A stretch of 64,000 bases of DNA. Origin: Scortum barcoo. Lineage: Eukaryota; Chordata; Actinopteri; Centrarchiformes; Terapontidae. This document shows, piece by piece, positions 1 to 9,744 of the stretch. Positions within the stretch are counted from its first letter, which is position 1. The number at the start of each line of letters is the position of its first letter. The notes under the pieces are model-generated. The model was not told the DNA's origin and made no database searches. It saw only the letters and a list, made by a program, of their open reading frames with translations. The stretch is from positions 7,043,113 through 7,107,112 of the forward strand of contig CM041531.1 in assembly GCA_023238725.1 (NCBI GenBank). Reading direction: 5' to 3'. The translations under genes and the position numbers were made by a program.

Positions 1-325
1 CTTTGCAGGAGTCGTGGAGAAAGTCTTTCAGCACTTTGGCCACCTCGTAGAGGGTGAAGCGAGGTTTCCGGTCCCCTTGCTCGGGCGGATGGTGTCCGGG
101 CGGACCGTGCGTCCTGGCCGCCCCGAGCAAAAGCTGCTTCTCCTCGTACTTTTTGAGGAGCAGGTTGTGAAGGAGGCTCTTCTCCGACACAGACCAGTAA
201 AGCTCCTGCAGGCGGCCGTAAGTGAGGAACTCGCCGAGATTCACACCGTTGTCCACGAAGAGGCGCACAAAGTCAGGCTTGTCATTGATCAGGGCGTCCA
301 TCGTCACCTCTTCAAGGTCGCAAGC
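1..325 (-). CDS. trpm5: trpm5 exon, partial (runs off left edge)
   Basis: Acceptor ttgcag before GCTTGC; reads ACDLEEVTMDALINDKPDF, then LTYGRLQELYWSVSEKSLLH and EVAKVLKDFLHDSCK. Phase 0 start. It corresponds to the region after 'GDVEWK' in mammalian TRPM5. The exon continues past base 1, so its donor is not seen. Confidence 0.92.
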
Positions 326-3300
326 CTGCAAAGATCATGTGTCATAGTATAGGATGGCATAGTCAGCGGGGTAGTGGGTTAATCAGTTGGTATGATATCT
401 CCTCAAAGATCTGCTTGTGTGCTTGTGGTAAGATTGTTTTCTTTTCATTTAAATATGCTAAACCTTGATTATAGAGTCAACTTTATAGTTTTGACAAGTT
501 TAATTACAAGCCTGGCAAACTTCAAAATTACTATGTACAGCATATTATACCCTATTACCATTATATACAATTAAATTAGTCCCACCTTCCACTCCACATC
601 GCCATTAAAGATATCACTCTTGGCGATGTCCACCCTGTTCCAGGCCACAGCTAGCTTCAGTTCATCTAAGAAGTCTTGAGCCTCCTGACTTTGGCTCTTG
701 CAAGCTGACAGACACACACACATATAAATCCACACACAACATGCAAGATGTCAGCTGGTTCACAACCTATCAAGTGCTCAAAATGTCAAGGCTCTCTCTC
801 CATGTTACTGTCAAGTTATAAAAACCTGTAATTGTACAGTCTGAGAGAAGAAAATTGCAAGTTTCTTGATAACATATCTCTGACAAGGTCCTTTACCCTT
901 GACTAGAGCTTTGAGTATCACCGTATCCAGCTCGGAGCTCTCCTGCTCGGGGTCGTGGACGGTGAGGAGATACCCGTGATCAAGTATCTTCTGGATCTGA
1001 TTGGCAGGTTGACAGACAGTTATTACTATGAATATCGCATTTGAGTAAAGTCATGTGCAGTTCTTTTATTGCTAATTTATTGTTTTCCAAAATTACAATC
1101 CCTTCACTGTGTATGTTTGAAAAAAACTACATTATTGGTATCTTTCCCTCCTCCATCATATCCTTAATTAGGTCATCACGTGCAAATTTCGAAGATAAGG
1201 ATGAAAATCCCACATTAGCTTCCCTCACAATCTTCCCCAGTGTGCCCCATTTTTCTGGCAACGTTCAAGCCTTGTGATGTGCATATCTGTGTATGTGCCT
1301 GCCTCCATGCTGCGCACATCGCTCTCACCAGCTTGACCCAGTTACTGATGTCGGTGCTGTGGGGGGCATTTGGAAAGGTGTCCAGCAGCAGCTCATGAAC
1401 ACTGTCCGTATCCCAGCCGCCCCTATTCATCAGTGTGACGAGGATGTCAGCCACGCCTCCTGAGCCTGCCAGGATCAGCCATGGTGTCGAATTGCCAATG
1501 CCTTTGTACATCCTCTGCAGAGGGGGACACAATGTTCAGACTCGCGGGCAAACTCACAGACGTCCTCATTTCCACTAAACAACCCCTCGACTAAACATAA
1601 ACAGGGAATAATATCGATCGGCGTGAGCTCGGTTATGGCTCTGTTTATGCAAATGCATTGTTGGCCTCCACAGACTTTCTAGGCAAAGAGATTAGTTTTG
1701 TGAGGACAGGAAGAATTTGTCTCTCAGACTGGCTTTTGGCCGGCGACTTCAGGAAGTGGCACAACCAAAATTTGATCCGGCGCCCAATTCTTCAGCCTGA
1801 GCCACTGTTCACAGTCAGATTGTGCGCATTCACACGGAAAAGAAAAAAAAAACCACATCTATGCAGCTTTCAAGAGGTCTCTTTACAGTCACGGCAGCGT
1901 AATGAAATGAAACCTACCTTCAGGATCCTGGGTTCCCCGTGGACCAAGAGACACAGAACAGGGATCTCAAAACTGCCTGTGCCTGCGGGCAACAAAAAAT
2001 ACATTTATAATAAGATATTTTGCATCTCAGAGTCTCTCAAATTATTACTGATCGGTTATTATTTCTCGCTTTTGTAAATAGTGCGTAGGCTTGCCTTATC
2101 AACTGCAGAACAACCACTGTCTGACCAAAGTGTTTTTCATTAGTATACTGACACACACCTTTTTTACAGGTTGCCTTTGTCTCTGGGTTGCAAGCAGTTA
2201 AACCACAGACTGATGTTCCCTTCTCAGATTGTTACATTTGAGCGATTTTAAGGGGCCTGAAGAGGTCAAAGTTTACAGACTCAATTAAACAACATGGAGC
2301 GGAGAAAACAGTGGTGGCTTTCAAAGGCGACAAGAGGTAACTATGAGGTTTTTGAGCAATATAAGAAGCAATATATATTTTTAAACAGGTCCCTGTTTTT
2401 TGTTGTTTTTTTGTATTGATTGTATTGATTGTCATGATATTTTCCTAACACTCATTTTAGGCTACTTCACTGACTGACAGTTGTTGGCAGTGACACACAA
2501 AGAAGAATAGCAAAGAGGAGGAAGACTGCAAGCTAGCAGACATGATACAGTTTATTTTACTGGCTTTGCAAATGTTTTATGAGGAGGAAAATGCACTAAA
2601 TATATATTGTTAGACCTCAAGGACATCACAGAAAAAGTCTGGCTGCACAGAAAATGCAGTGAAATAGCCCATTTTGTGCTTTAAAACCAAAGATTACTAA
2701 AGGGACGAGAATGAAAAAACACCTAAAGCTATGTTTCAATCTTTAAACTGTATATATAGTTTTTTTGCTTCCCATAGGCAGTGGAGAGTTTATACCTTAC
2801 ACACAGAATTTCAATTGCAGACAAAAAAAAAAGAGTTATGAACAGATGTGAAATTATTCAGCTACCGCACTTCTGTACAGTGTTGCGGCATATGATTGTA
2901 CAGCAAGCCATGTGAAAAGGTCATGAAATATGAAGCAGCAACCTGTAGTACAAACAGTGCCACTGTGAAATAATGCTTAATGCATCCTGATGCATTATTT
3001 AACACCATAAAAGGGGCCATTTGTTGGAAGGAGTACCGTTACTTTTAATATTAAAGTGCATTTTACTGCATATATTTACGTACATTTTACATAAGTAAAG
3101 TAAATGCAGGAATTTAACATTTAATTAAGTCACTTTAAATTCTCATCTTGTTAATGCAGCTTAAGTAAAGTCATTACTGGCCCCCCAGCAATGACCTACA
3201 AGGCTTTACCTCCATAACCGGTGCGCTGAAGAGAGATGTGTTTGAGCAGCTTCACCCTCATCTCGCTGGTGGCTCCCGGTCTGTTGGGGTCCTCCTCCAC

Positions 3301-4463
3301 CAGCACAAAGTGAGAATGGTGGCTGTCCAGGGAATACACTGACCCATGAGGCAAGTCCTGCGGCTTGTACGCCGCAGGCTCATCCACCTTGAAACATACA
3401 AACATAAACATCTGCTTATAGACATGCTGTTTTTATTAGCTCTATATCGTATGTAGTGTATGTAAAGAAACCTTGGCGCGGAGCAGAGCCTCTCGGTTGT
3501 GGATCATGTTCCAGGGTGCGATGCCAATGGCCACTACGCGAACTTTAGAGGAGGTGCTGGCCAAGGAGTGATCTCTCACCGCCTGGCCCAAGTGCTTGGT
3601 GATGCCAAAGCGGAGGCCATTAGTCAAAATCCACGCCCCTACAGAATAGAGAAGATGCACAATGTGTGAGGATGTGGTTTTGAGGAACTAGTAGAAATAA
3701 GAACCAGTCTCTACCATGTGAAAGTTCACATTATAAAATTGTGTCCTGAATTCCATATTAACAGTTGGTATATTGATTATCTAAATAGATTATTGCTTTA
3801 TACGGTAGTCATCCTTATATGAATTAAAATTCATTAAAGTAATCATGCAGTTAGAAAACACAAGAAAAAAGATAAATCATTCATTATTCTTATTTTGGAC
3901 TTCAAACATCTAAATAAGAGACATGCTTTGGTTTTGGTAGTGACTTTCTAGCTACCTGCCAATAGAGGGTGACAGAGAGCCCATCCTCCATTACTGACTA
4001 TTCATTGCAAAGGCCCTTGGTCAATTTGCCCCCCTTTGATTATAACCTGTGCTCTGTGCAGCTTTCACAAGTCCTTTTCTTAGAGTGTCCCTGAGCCAGG
4101 GCTTCATCTGAGCCAGCTCGTCTCCTCCCACCAGCGCCACCACCAGGTGTGGGGGAGACAGGCCCCACTCCTCCGTCAGCATCTGGTAGATCAGCACTGG
4201 GTCTGTGTTGCTGCTCACCCTGACAAACTGAACATAATGGGACATGTAAGTATTCCGCTTGAAACATTTCTACCACATCTTTGCTTGAAACTTTCAGTGT
4301 TTTACTTTTCCCCGTGTCTTAGTAGGGCCAACGAAGTCAATGTCGCCAACTCTTCCAGCTGCCCAGTGACTCTTTCTCCCTCTTCATTCGGCTGGCCAGG
4401 CCTCTGGCTACATTCTCCAGCGTCTCATCCACCGTAGAGCAGCAGGAACAGCCCAGCAGGACA
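1..4463 (-). CDS. trpm5: TRPM5 cation channel, N-terminal part (multi-exon, truncated by left window edge)
   Basis: Transient receptor potential melastatin 5, a calcium-activated monovalent cation channel of the plasma membrane, known in mammals from taste and other chemosensory cells. Eight exons read cleanly on the minus strand (4227-4047, 3638-3472, 3387-3210, 1982-1918, 1514-1329, 996-897, 704-586, 325-1), about 440 codons with matching phases. Diagnostic stretches are GLVKAAQSTGAWILTNGLRF, GQAVRDHSLASTSSKVRVVA, APWLILAGSGGVADIL and LAVAWNRVDIAKSDIFNGDV. These are the TRPM homology region; the transmembrane channel part lies beyond the left edge. A ninth, most 5' exon (4463-4306) matches only with a one-base frame break. 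TRPM4 is the close alternative, but the wording and the kcnq1/cdkn1c neighbourhood favour TRPM5. The gene is divergent from cdkn1c. Confidence 0.93.
586..704 (-). CDS. trpm5: trpm5 exon
   Basis: Acceptor gtcag, donor gtggga. 119 nt, entered in phase 1 (the split codon gives Ala). Reads ACKSQSQEAQDFLDELKL, then AVAWNRVDIAKSDIFNGDVE, nearly identical to mammalian TRPM5. Confidence 0.93.
897..996 (-). CDS. trpm5: trpm5 exon
   Basis: Acceptor aatcag, donor gtaaag; 100 nt, phase 0 to phase 1. Reads IQKILDHGYLLTVHDPEQES then SELDTVILKALVK, matching mammalian 'LLTVYDFEQEGSEELDTVILKALVK'. Confidence 0.92.
1329..1514 (-). CDS. trpm5: trpm5 exon
   Basis: Acceptor ctgcag, donor gtgaga; 186 nt, 62 codons, phase 0. 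Contains STPWLILAGSGGVADIL, the nucleotide-binding-like core of the TRPM homology region, followed by a divergent linker ending NWVKL. Confidence 0.93.
1918..1982 (-). CDS. trpm5: trpm5 exon
   Basis: Acceptor cccgcag, donor gtaggt; 65 nt, phase 1 to 0. Reads GTGSFEIPVLCLLVHGEPRI, equivalent to mammalian 'GTGSIEIPVLCLLVNGDPNT'. The 1.2-kb intron upstream is the longest seen in this gene. Confidence 0.9.
3210..3387 (-). CDS. trpm5: trpm5 exon
   Basis: Acceptor tttcaag, donor gtaaag; 178 nt, phase 0 to 1. Reads VDEPAAYKPQDLPHGSVYSL then DSHHSHFVLVEEDPNRPGA, ending KHISLQRTGYGG. The mammalian counterpart is 'CSLDSNLSHFILVE...KHISEQRAGYGG'. Confidence 0.93.
3472..3638 (-). CDS. trpm5: trpm5 exon
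   Basis: Acceptor ctgtag, donor gtttct; 167 nt, phase 1 to 0. Reads GAWILTNGLRFGITKHLGQA then VRDHSLASTSSKVRVVAIGI, one of the most conserved TRPM4/5 segments. Confidence 0.95.
4047..4227 (-). CDS. trpm5: trpm5 exon
   Basis: Acceptor atgttcag, donor gttata; 181 nt, phase 0 to 1. Reads FVRVSSNTDPVLIYQMLTEE, then WGLSPPHLVVALVG and WLRDTLRKGLVKAAQST. The 78-bp intron upstream is compact. Confidence 0.93.
4306..4463 (-). CDS. trpm5: probable trpm5 N-terminal exon with an apparent one-base frame break
   Basis: The 3' end reads GDIDFVGPTKTRGK and runs through donor gtaaaa into FVRV, as in the mammalian N terminus ('GEINFGGSGKKRGKFVKV'). In that frame there is a TGA about 25 codons upstream and no ATG. 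One base out of frame, the upstream part is open and protein-like (STVDETLENVARGLASRMKR, ending SLGSWKS). The two readings join near 4350 at an agttggc run if one T is surplus. The acceptor at 4463 (ctctaag) is tentative. This may be a sequencing or assembly indel, or a real lesion. Confidence 0.55.
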
Positions 4464-5131
4464 CTTAGAGAACACACACACACACGTTGTATTATCTCAT
4501 TCACTTAAACCAACCTACAATGGTAGAAAAAAAAACCCTCTGCTGCAGCACAATCTCTGATCTACTGCTCACCTGGAACATCTGTCATTAAGTTCCTTAT
4601 GAATATGCACCAAGTCTATTCTCTCTACCTGCTCTCCCGTAGTGCAGTCTATACACTTGGTTTATCACTGAGAATAACTCATTTAAATGACTTTTATTGG
4701 AGGTGTTCTGAGTGCTTTGTGGTTGCTGCTTTGTCCGTAATCTGCTGTGTCAAGAAAGCAGCACTTTGCTTTTGCTCTCAGTATTTAACGTTGCAGAAAG
4801 TATTCTTTTCTACAGCTTGGAAATTATGAGCCGCCCTCATGAATAATTTAAATAGAAACTATACTTGGAATTAGTTAAGGCTTGTTAGTCCAGTACAAAT
4901 GTTTGCTTCCTGTAGCACCTCTTCCACTTATGGCCAGATAATCACTGGGCTGATCCAGTTGCTTGCACATGGTCTTTTTTCTTTTTTCTTTTTTTTTTGT
5001 TAACTGATCTGATGGTGATTTCCATATCGTGAATACAGAACAGCACTGTAACTTGTTTCAGATAAGAGCCTCTGTTTCTTGTCCTGTTTATGTCACTTTG
5101 TGTGGAGGGAACAGGGCTATTACCACACTAA

Positions 5132-5150
5132 ACACACACACACACACGAA

Positions 5151-5181
<31 letters not shown>
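5132..5181. repeat. (CA)n microsatellite
   Basis: Dinucleotide CA run with a short interruption (cgaacaaa). It lies immediately next to the exon-like segment upstream of trpm5. Confidence 0.95.
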
Positions 5182-5249
5182 CTGTGCTCCTCTGACCACT
5201 CCAGTACGTCCCCACACCGCAGACATCGTGTCTGTGGCTGCAGCGTCCC
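5182..5249 (-). other. exon-like segment upstream of trpm5
   Basis: 68 nt on the minus strand between a tttacag acceptor and a donor that opens the CA/TG microsatellite (gtgtgt). It contains an ATG at 5226 followed by 15 open codons ending in phase 0. It could be a 5' exon of trpm5 supplying the start codon, but the protein is not recognisable and the donor lies in repeat sequence. Confidence 0.25.
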
Positions 5250-7213
5250 CTGTAAACAAACAAACACACAGAAATTATGTCCATTTATCTCTAAATCCAT
5301 TATGACTCACTCTTTGACACCACTCTTTTTGCAAGGGGGGGGGGGTTAGTTCGTAGAAGTGCTTGTGGTCAATGCAAAGTTGGCAGAATTTTCATACTCG
5401 CTTCATATGCAAAGTGCTTCCTGCATGATGTCTGAACAAGAAGTACATCAAACGCTGTCACTCATATCCATGAAACCAAGGAAAATGGGCCACAGTGGCG
5501 CAGACTCCCACCGCAACCTCTGAACATGAAACATAAAAAGCTTTATTAAGCAGTCTGGGATGTGTTTTAGTGATTGTGACTCAGTTCGTGTATAGTTATT
5601 GTTGTTTTACAGTGAAAACCGCCACAGTTTGTTTATCTCTGTATGATTCTTTTCATAGAAATAAATGGATGAGTTCAGAGAGGAAACTCATTCATTATTG
5701 ATAAGATTATCCATTTGCCTGGGTAAACACAGACTTTTATCAGCCAGACGTATTTGCATGGCCACTTGAGCTGCTTGTGAAGGATGATTATAACAAAAAT
5801 GCAGCATAAATGCATTTTTCTTTGTACAAAATGCAGAGGACTCCCTGGGTATCTTTCATCAAAGGACGTGTTTTAATAGAACTGTGGTGCAATGGTTAAC
5901 ATGCAGACGGAGTCAATATGTGTTCAGCCATCTGTTTGAATGTAAGCGAGCAGCTTGTTGTGGAAGCCTTTATTTGACTACAGGTCGACGTTTGGGAGGG
6001 AAAAGACGATTGGGCATGCAAACAGGACGATTTGCATGCAAAGGTAGAAGAAAGGACACCCGGCTGTGTGTGTGCGTGCAGACACAAAATACACAGCTAC
6101 AGAGTGTGAGGATGTTGTAAGAACTGCAAGGCCCAACAATCACCTTTACAAACTTGTAGAAACTTCTATTAAAATCAAAAGATGTAGTCTTCAGGAAAAA
6201 GTATCAGTATCACTGTGTTTTTGAAGGTCAACGTTTTACTAAAAAATTCAGGAAACTCTGTTTAAGGCCTCAGATGAAAGTGCATAATGAGAAACACATA
6301 TTGTAGAAACTGAGTTTGGAAATTCCAGCAAAACCTGGACCTCACAAGTCCCTGATCGTTCTATCATCATTTATAAAACACAAGAGATTAAGATACAGAT
6401 AAAAATGTGGGTTGCTAATTTATGTATGCAACAGGGTAATATAAGGATACCTTAGCTGTGTCAGGAGAGAAATGTGTGTCTACATTTTTTATACTTGTGG
6501 GGAAATACTGTAAGTATATTAGTGCATCTCTTCAGGCTTTTACAGCAAAGAAAAAAGACCAAACCTACAACTTCTATTTCATCTTCAAGTCAAACTCTCA
6601 AACCATGTAATTAGATCCCCCAGTTATAAAATCATGCACAATTTTCCATTATGAATTACATATTGTATTTCCTTTATAAAACATATTAATCATACGATGC
6701 TGCTGTATTGCATTTGACACCTGTGTAATATGACAACTTTGATCATCATGTAGATATTTAAACTCAGCAGAAAGCATCTTTTTGGGCAAAATTGGATGTT
6801 GCTGCAGTGTTAAACAGAAAAAAAGACAGCTGCTACACTGTACATACTCACCAGAGGTGTGTCTTGTTTCTCCGGCATGGCTGAAATGAATGTTCCTCTC
6901 CTCCTCCTGCAGAACCACACCTGGAAGAGCTGAAGGGTTTTCCTTTACAGACATCAGGGTGAATCACCTGGGCCATCAGGAAGTAGTACAAAGGTGGGGC
7001 TTTCCCTCCGGCCAATGGCTGCGCTCTGTCACTTTGCGTGTTGGTCAGCTGCTGCTCATCACTTCCATCAGGACCGCATACTGCTGCTGCCTAATGAAAC
7101 ACTTCAAATACTTCAAATACATTTGGACAACTTTATTTTCCACAGATTTTTGACACGTTCATGGACAGCTAAAAATTACAGAAAAAAGTGTAATTTTTTG
7201 TGTCATTATATTT

Positions 7214-7510
7214 GAGAGCTGCAACTATGAGCCAATTAATTGATAAGTTGGTTGACAGAAAACTAATTGCTGACTTTTTTCATAATTGACTAGTTTCTCA
7301 TTTTTTCAACAAATATTCCAAAAATTTGATTGTGAAATCTAAAAATGTTCCATTTTTCTTGGTCTTGCATTAAATTAAACATTTTGGGGATTTTACTATT
7401 GATCAGAGAAACCAAGACATTTGGGATAAGCATTTTTTTCTGTTTTTATACATCAAATGATTAATTGATTAACTGAGAAAATAATCAGCAGATTAATCAA
7501 TAGCAGATAT
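7214..7510. repeat. old dispersed repeat with ATTAATTGATTA-type motifs
   Basis: Degenerate copy of a teleost dispersed element. It begins with an AGCTGCAACTA-like end, contains TTAATTGATAAG and ATGATTAATTGATTAACTGA, and ends ATAATCAGCAGATTAATCAA. The inverted 'attaattgatta' words near both ends suggest a nonautonomous DNA transposon. A shorter copy of the same end is seen at about 51812-51905. Family assignment is from memory of the motif only. Confidence 0.55.
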
Positions 7511-7607
7511 AAACTAAACTTCAGTGCAGCCATATAATTGTTAAGTGATTCTGTCACTGTGACAGCTTCACAATGTCTAATATGAGTTGAATCGACACAA
7601 ACATGTA

Positions 7608-7612
<5 letters not shown>

Positions 7613-7639
<27 letters not shown>
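7613..7639. repeat. (TA)n microsatellite
   Basis: Uninterrupted TA dinucleotide run in the trpm5-cdkn1c intergenic region. Confidence 0.95.
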
Positions 7640-8581
7640 CAAAATGTTTGTCCCATGACTTTAACATCAGGGTCTTGGCTTAATATGCCATTCACCTATT
7701 CACATCATCAGCATTTCTGCCATAAAAGCACCCTGTGAAGGTGTGAATCTTCTCAGTGGTGGCCTAAAGCTTGGAGAAGGGCGCTTGAAGGTCACCAGAT
7801 TAAGCAGCAAATTCGAAGTGAGGAGAGTGAGCCGCCCCTCTCTCATTATCACCACTAAAGGTGCCCTTGTGCAAGACCCATAATCCCCCCCAACTCTGCC
7901 AGTGTGGCTGCTCAGAGGCCAGCAGCCTGGACTGTGCACTGCAAATGTCTTTAACTGTGAATGTGAGGGCCTCCGGGGCCTTCCTCAAGTTTCTCAGTAA
8001 AAGTTAAACAAAAAATCACTTCAATCATGTAAAAATGATCATATAATTAACATCCAGATCGATTTGAGTTTCTAAAGCAATTAAAGCAATGTCAGCTATT
8101 TTTAATTACTGCAGCCTTGACCTCTATTATGTGACTCTGACTAAAACTCATCTGCAGATTTGAACTACTTTTCGTTTTGGATCATAAACTTACTTTCAAC
8201 CTCATTTTGGCAAGACGACTTCAGCCTCCATGGCCCGCAGGCATAAGTGTAGTGGCCACTAATGACTGTTCCCTGGAGGCTGAACTGCAGGGCTGCATCT
8301 TTGGTGCCCGTTCATTCATAAAAACTCACTGTAGCTACAGAAGCAGAAATATAATGAAGGCAGTCTCTTTTTATTTTTTTTTAGGTTTGATTTGTTCTTG
8401 GTAACAGTTTGCAATGATGCAAAGGAAAAGAGAAATGCAGGATGAACCCAAAATGACGAGGTTTGTCTTCATGATTGCACAAAGCATGCCCAGTGGAGAC
8501 CTTTGTTGATGGTCTCAGTGGTCTGACTTCATCACACAATGGATGAGCCCCCCTTCTCATCATCCTCCAATTCAGAGAGCT

Positions 8582-8593
8582 GCAGCCAATCAG
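8582..8593 (+). promoter_or_regulatory. cdkn1c: CCAAT box of cdkn1c
   Basis: GCAGCCAATCAG, a canonical CCAAT context, about 60 bp upstream of a TATA-like sequence and about 170 bp before the cdkn1c start codon. Assigned by motif and position. Confidence 0.6.
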
Positions 8594-8641
8594 CAGGATC
8601 TCCTCATTGTGTACAAACAGAGCATCGTGCACCCTGCAGCC

Positions 8642-8648
8642 TTTAAAT
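8642..8648 (+). promoter_or_regulatory. cdkn1c: TATA-like box of cdkn1c
   Basis: TTTAAAT set in otherwise GC-richer sequence. It would place transcription start near 8670-8680, giving a 5' UTR of about 80-90 nt. Motif-based only. Confidence 0.45.
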
Positions 8649-8760
8649 CGCCCTGCAGCACCGTGCTGACCAGAGCAGATCAGAGGGAGAAAGAGCAACC
8701 TCATCTCCCCCCACTTTCAACTCAAACGAAGACTTTTTTCCCTCCAGAAGCACCTGCAGG

Positions 8761-9151
8761 ATGAATCCCAGAGAGTCTGTTCGCAGGAGCCTTTTTGGCC
8801 CGGTAGACCACGACCAGCTGCGCCGGGACCTGAAGCAGAGGCTGCGGGAGATCACCGAGGAGGACAGCCGCCGCTGGAACTTCGACTTCCAGACGGAGAC
8901 GCCGCTGCCCGGCCGGTTTCAGTGGGAGGAGGTCCCCGCGGACCAGGAGCGCGCACGGCTCCGGGACGCCTCCTGCTCCTCTCCCCCGCTCCCCGAGGCT
9001 GGCGACGGGCTGGGGGCGCAGGGGAGCGACCAGGAGAACTGCTCCAGCATCTCCAACACGCACAAGAGCCCCGCGGAGGTGACGCCCGTCCGGAGGAAGA
9101 GGACGCACACGAAGCCCGCAGCCAAGCCGGGACGCAACGCACGGATCACAG
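8761..9151 (+). CDS. cdkn1c: cdkn1c coding exon 1
   Basis: 391 nt from the first in-frame ATG; CpG-rich and GC-rich relative to the surroundings, consistent with a promoter-proximal CpG island. Ends ..ATCACAG before donor gtgagg, phase 1. Reading through the intron gives only 8 more codons before a stop. Confidence 0.93.
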
Positions 9152-9357
9152 GTGAGGAGGAGACCTGCGACCTCTGATGACACCCACACACTTTTCTGTT
9201 TTATAAAGACCGTCCAGTGAGTTAACAGCTGCTGTTTTTCTTTTCTTTTCTCGCAGATTTCTTCGCAAAGAGAAGGAGGACGACAGAAAGCAAGAGCATC
9301 CTGAGTCCTCTCCACACAAACTCCAGTGAAGCAGCTCTGTGCAAGACAATAAGATGA
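8761..9357 (+). CDS. cdkn1c: cyclin-dependent kinase inhibitor 1C (p57/Kip2)
   Basis: Nuclear CIP/KIP inhibitor of cyclin-CDK complexes. Two coding exons (8761-9151, 9257-9357) joined across a 105-bp GT..AG intron give 163 aa. The N-terminal CDI domain has the cyclin-docking motif RRSLFG (residues 8-13) and the CDK-binding WNFDFQ..TPLPGRFQWEEV (39-58). The C-terminal ITDFFAKRRR (129-138) matches the p57 'ISDFFAKRKR' block and serves as a likely NLS/PCNA-box region; the intron splits it, as in mammalian p57. T108 (TPVRRKR) is a CDK-type site. The long PAPA repeat of mammalian p57 (about 316 aa) is absent. No F/Y follows FQWEEV, where other Kip proteins have the 3-10 helix. p27/Cdkn1b is the alternative; the DFFAKRRR tail and kcnq1 neighbour favour p57. 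Confidence 0.93.
9257..9357 (+). CDS. cdkn1c: cdkn1c coding exon 2
   Basis: 101 nt after acceptor ctcgcag. The split codon gives Asp, then FFAKRRRTTESKSILSPLHT and a short tail ending CKTIR before TGA. The basic RRR run is the probable nuclear localisation signal. Confidence 0.92.
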
Positions 9358-9713
9358 ACATGCACCTGAGAAAAAGGACTATTTATATTTGTACATACAT
9401 TTCTATGGACTGGACCAAAACCTATTCACTGCACCAAAGAATTTTATTTTATTTTATTTTATTTTATTCCTAAGTTTAGTATTTGTAAACCAAGGTGAAT
9501 TTTATACCACTTTGTGTTATTTATTCTATTTATGGACCTTTATTTAATTTCTCTGCATTATTTTTTGTCATCCATAATGTCACAAATATGTTTCTTCACA
9601 CATGTTTTTTTTTTTTCTGTTATCTTGATAGAAAAGCACTGTTTTGTCCTCATTTGCTGAAATTAACTGAGATGCAGAGAATCCCCGTAAATGGCTCCAA
9701 GTATTGCAGTGTT

Positions 9714-9719
9714 AATAAA
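9714..9719 (+). terminator. cdkn1c: poly(A) signal of cdkn1c
   Basis: AATAAA about 360 nt after the cdkn1c stop, followed by T/GT-rich sequence. The intervening 3' UTR is AT-rich, with a (TTTTA)n run near 9441-9468. Confidence 0.75.
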
Positions 9720-9744
9720 GTATGTTTGATCAGTGACAGTAATT

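Larger units (their letters stand above)
5250..8580. other. intergenic region between the divergent genes trpm5 and cdkn1c
   Basis: No exon with recognisable homology on either strand; short ORFs only. It holds a G-run near 5335-5345, an old dispersed repeat (about 7214-7510) and a TA microsatellite (7613-7639). Regulatory elements for both genes are expected here by position, but I can point to none beyond the cdkn1c core promoter. Confidence 0.6.

Noticed and set aside
14..352. 112-codon plus-strand ORF at the left edge
   Set aside because: Antisense shadow of the trpm5 exon at 325-1.
1658..2077. 139-codon plus-strand ORF
   Set aside because: Overlaps the antisense of a trpm5 exon and intron sequence; no recognisable protein.
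8722..9315. 197-codon minus-strand ORF over cdkn1c
   Set aside because: Antisense shadow of CpG-rich cdkn1c exon 1; the plus strand encodes the recognisable CDI domain.
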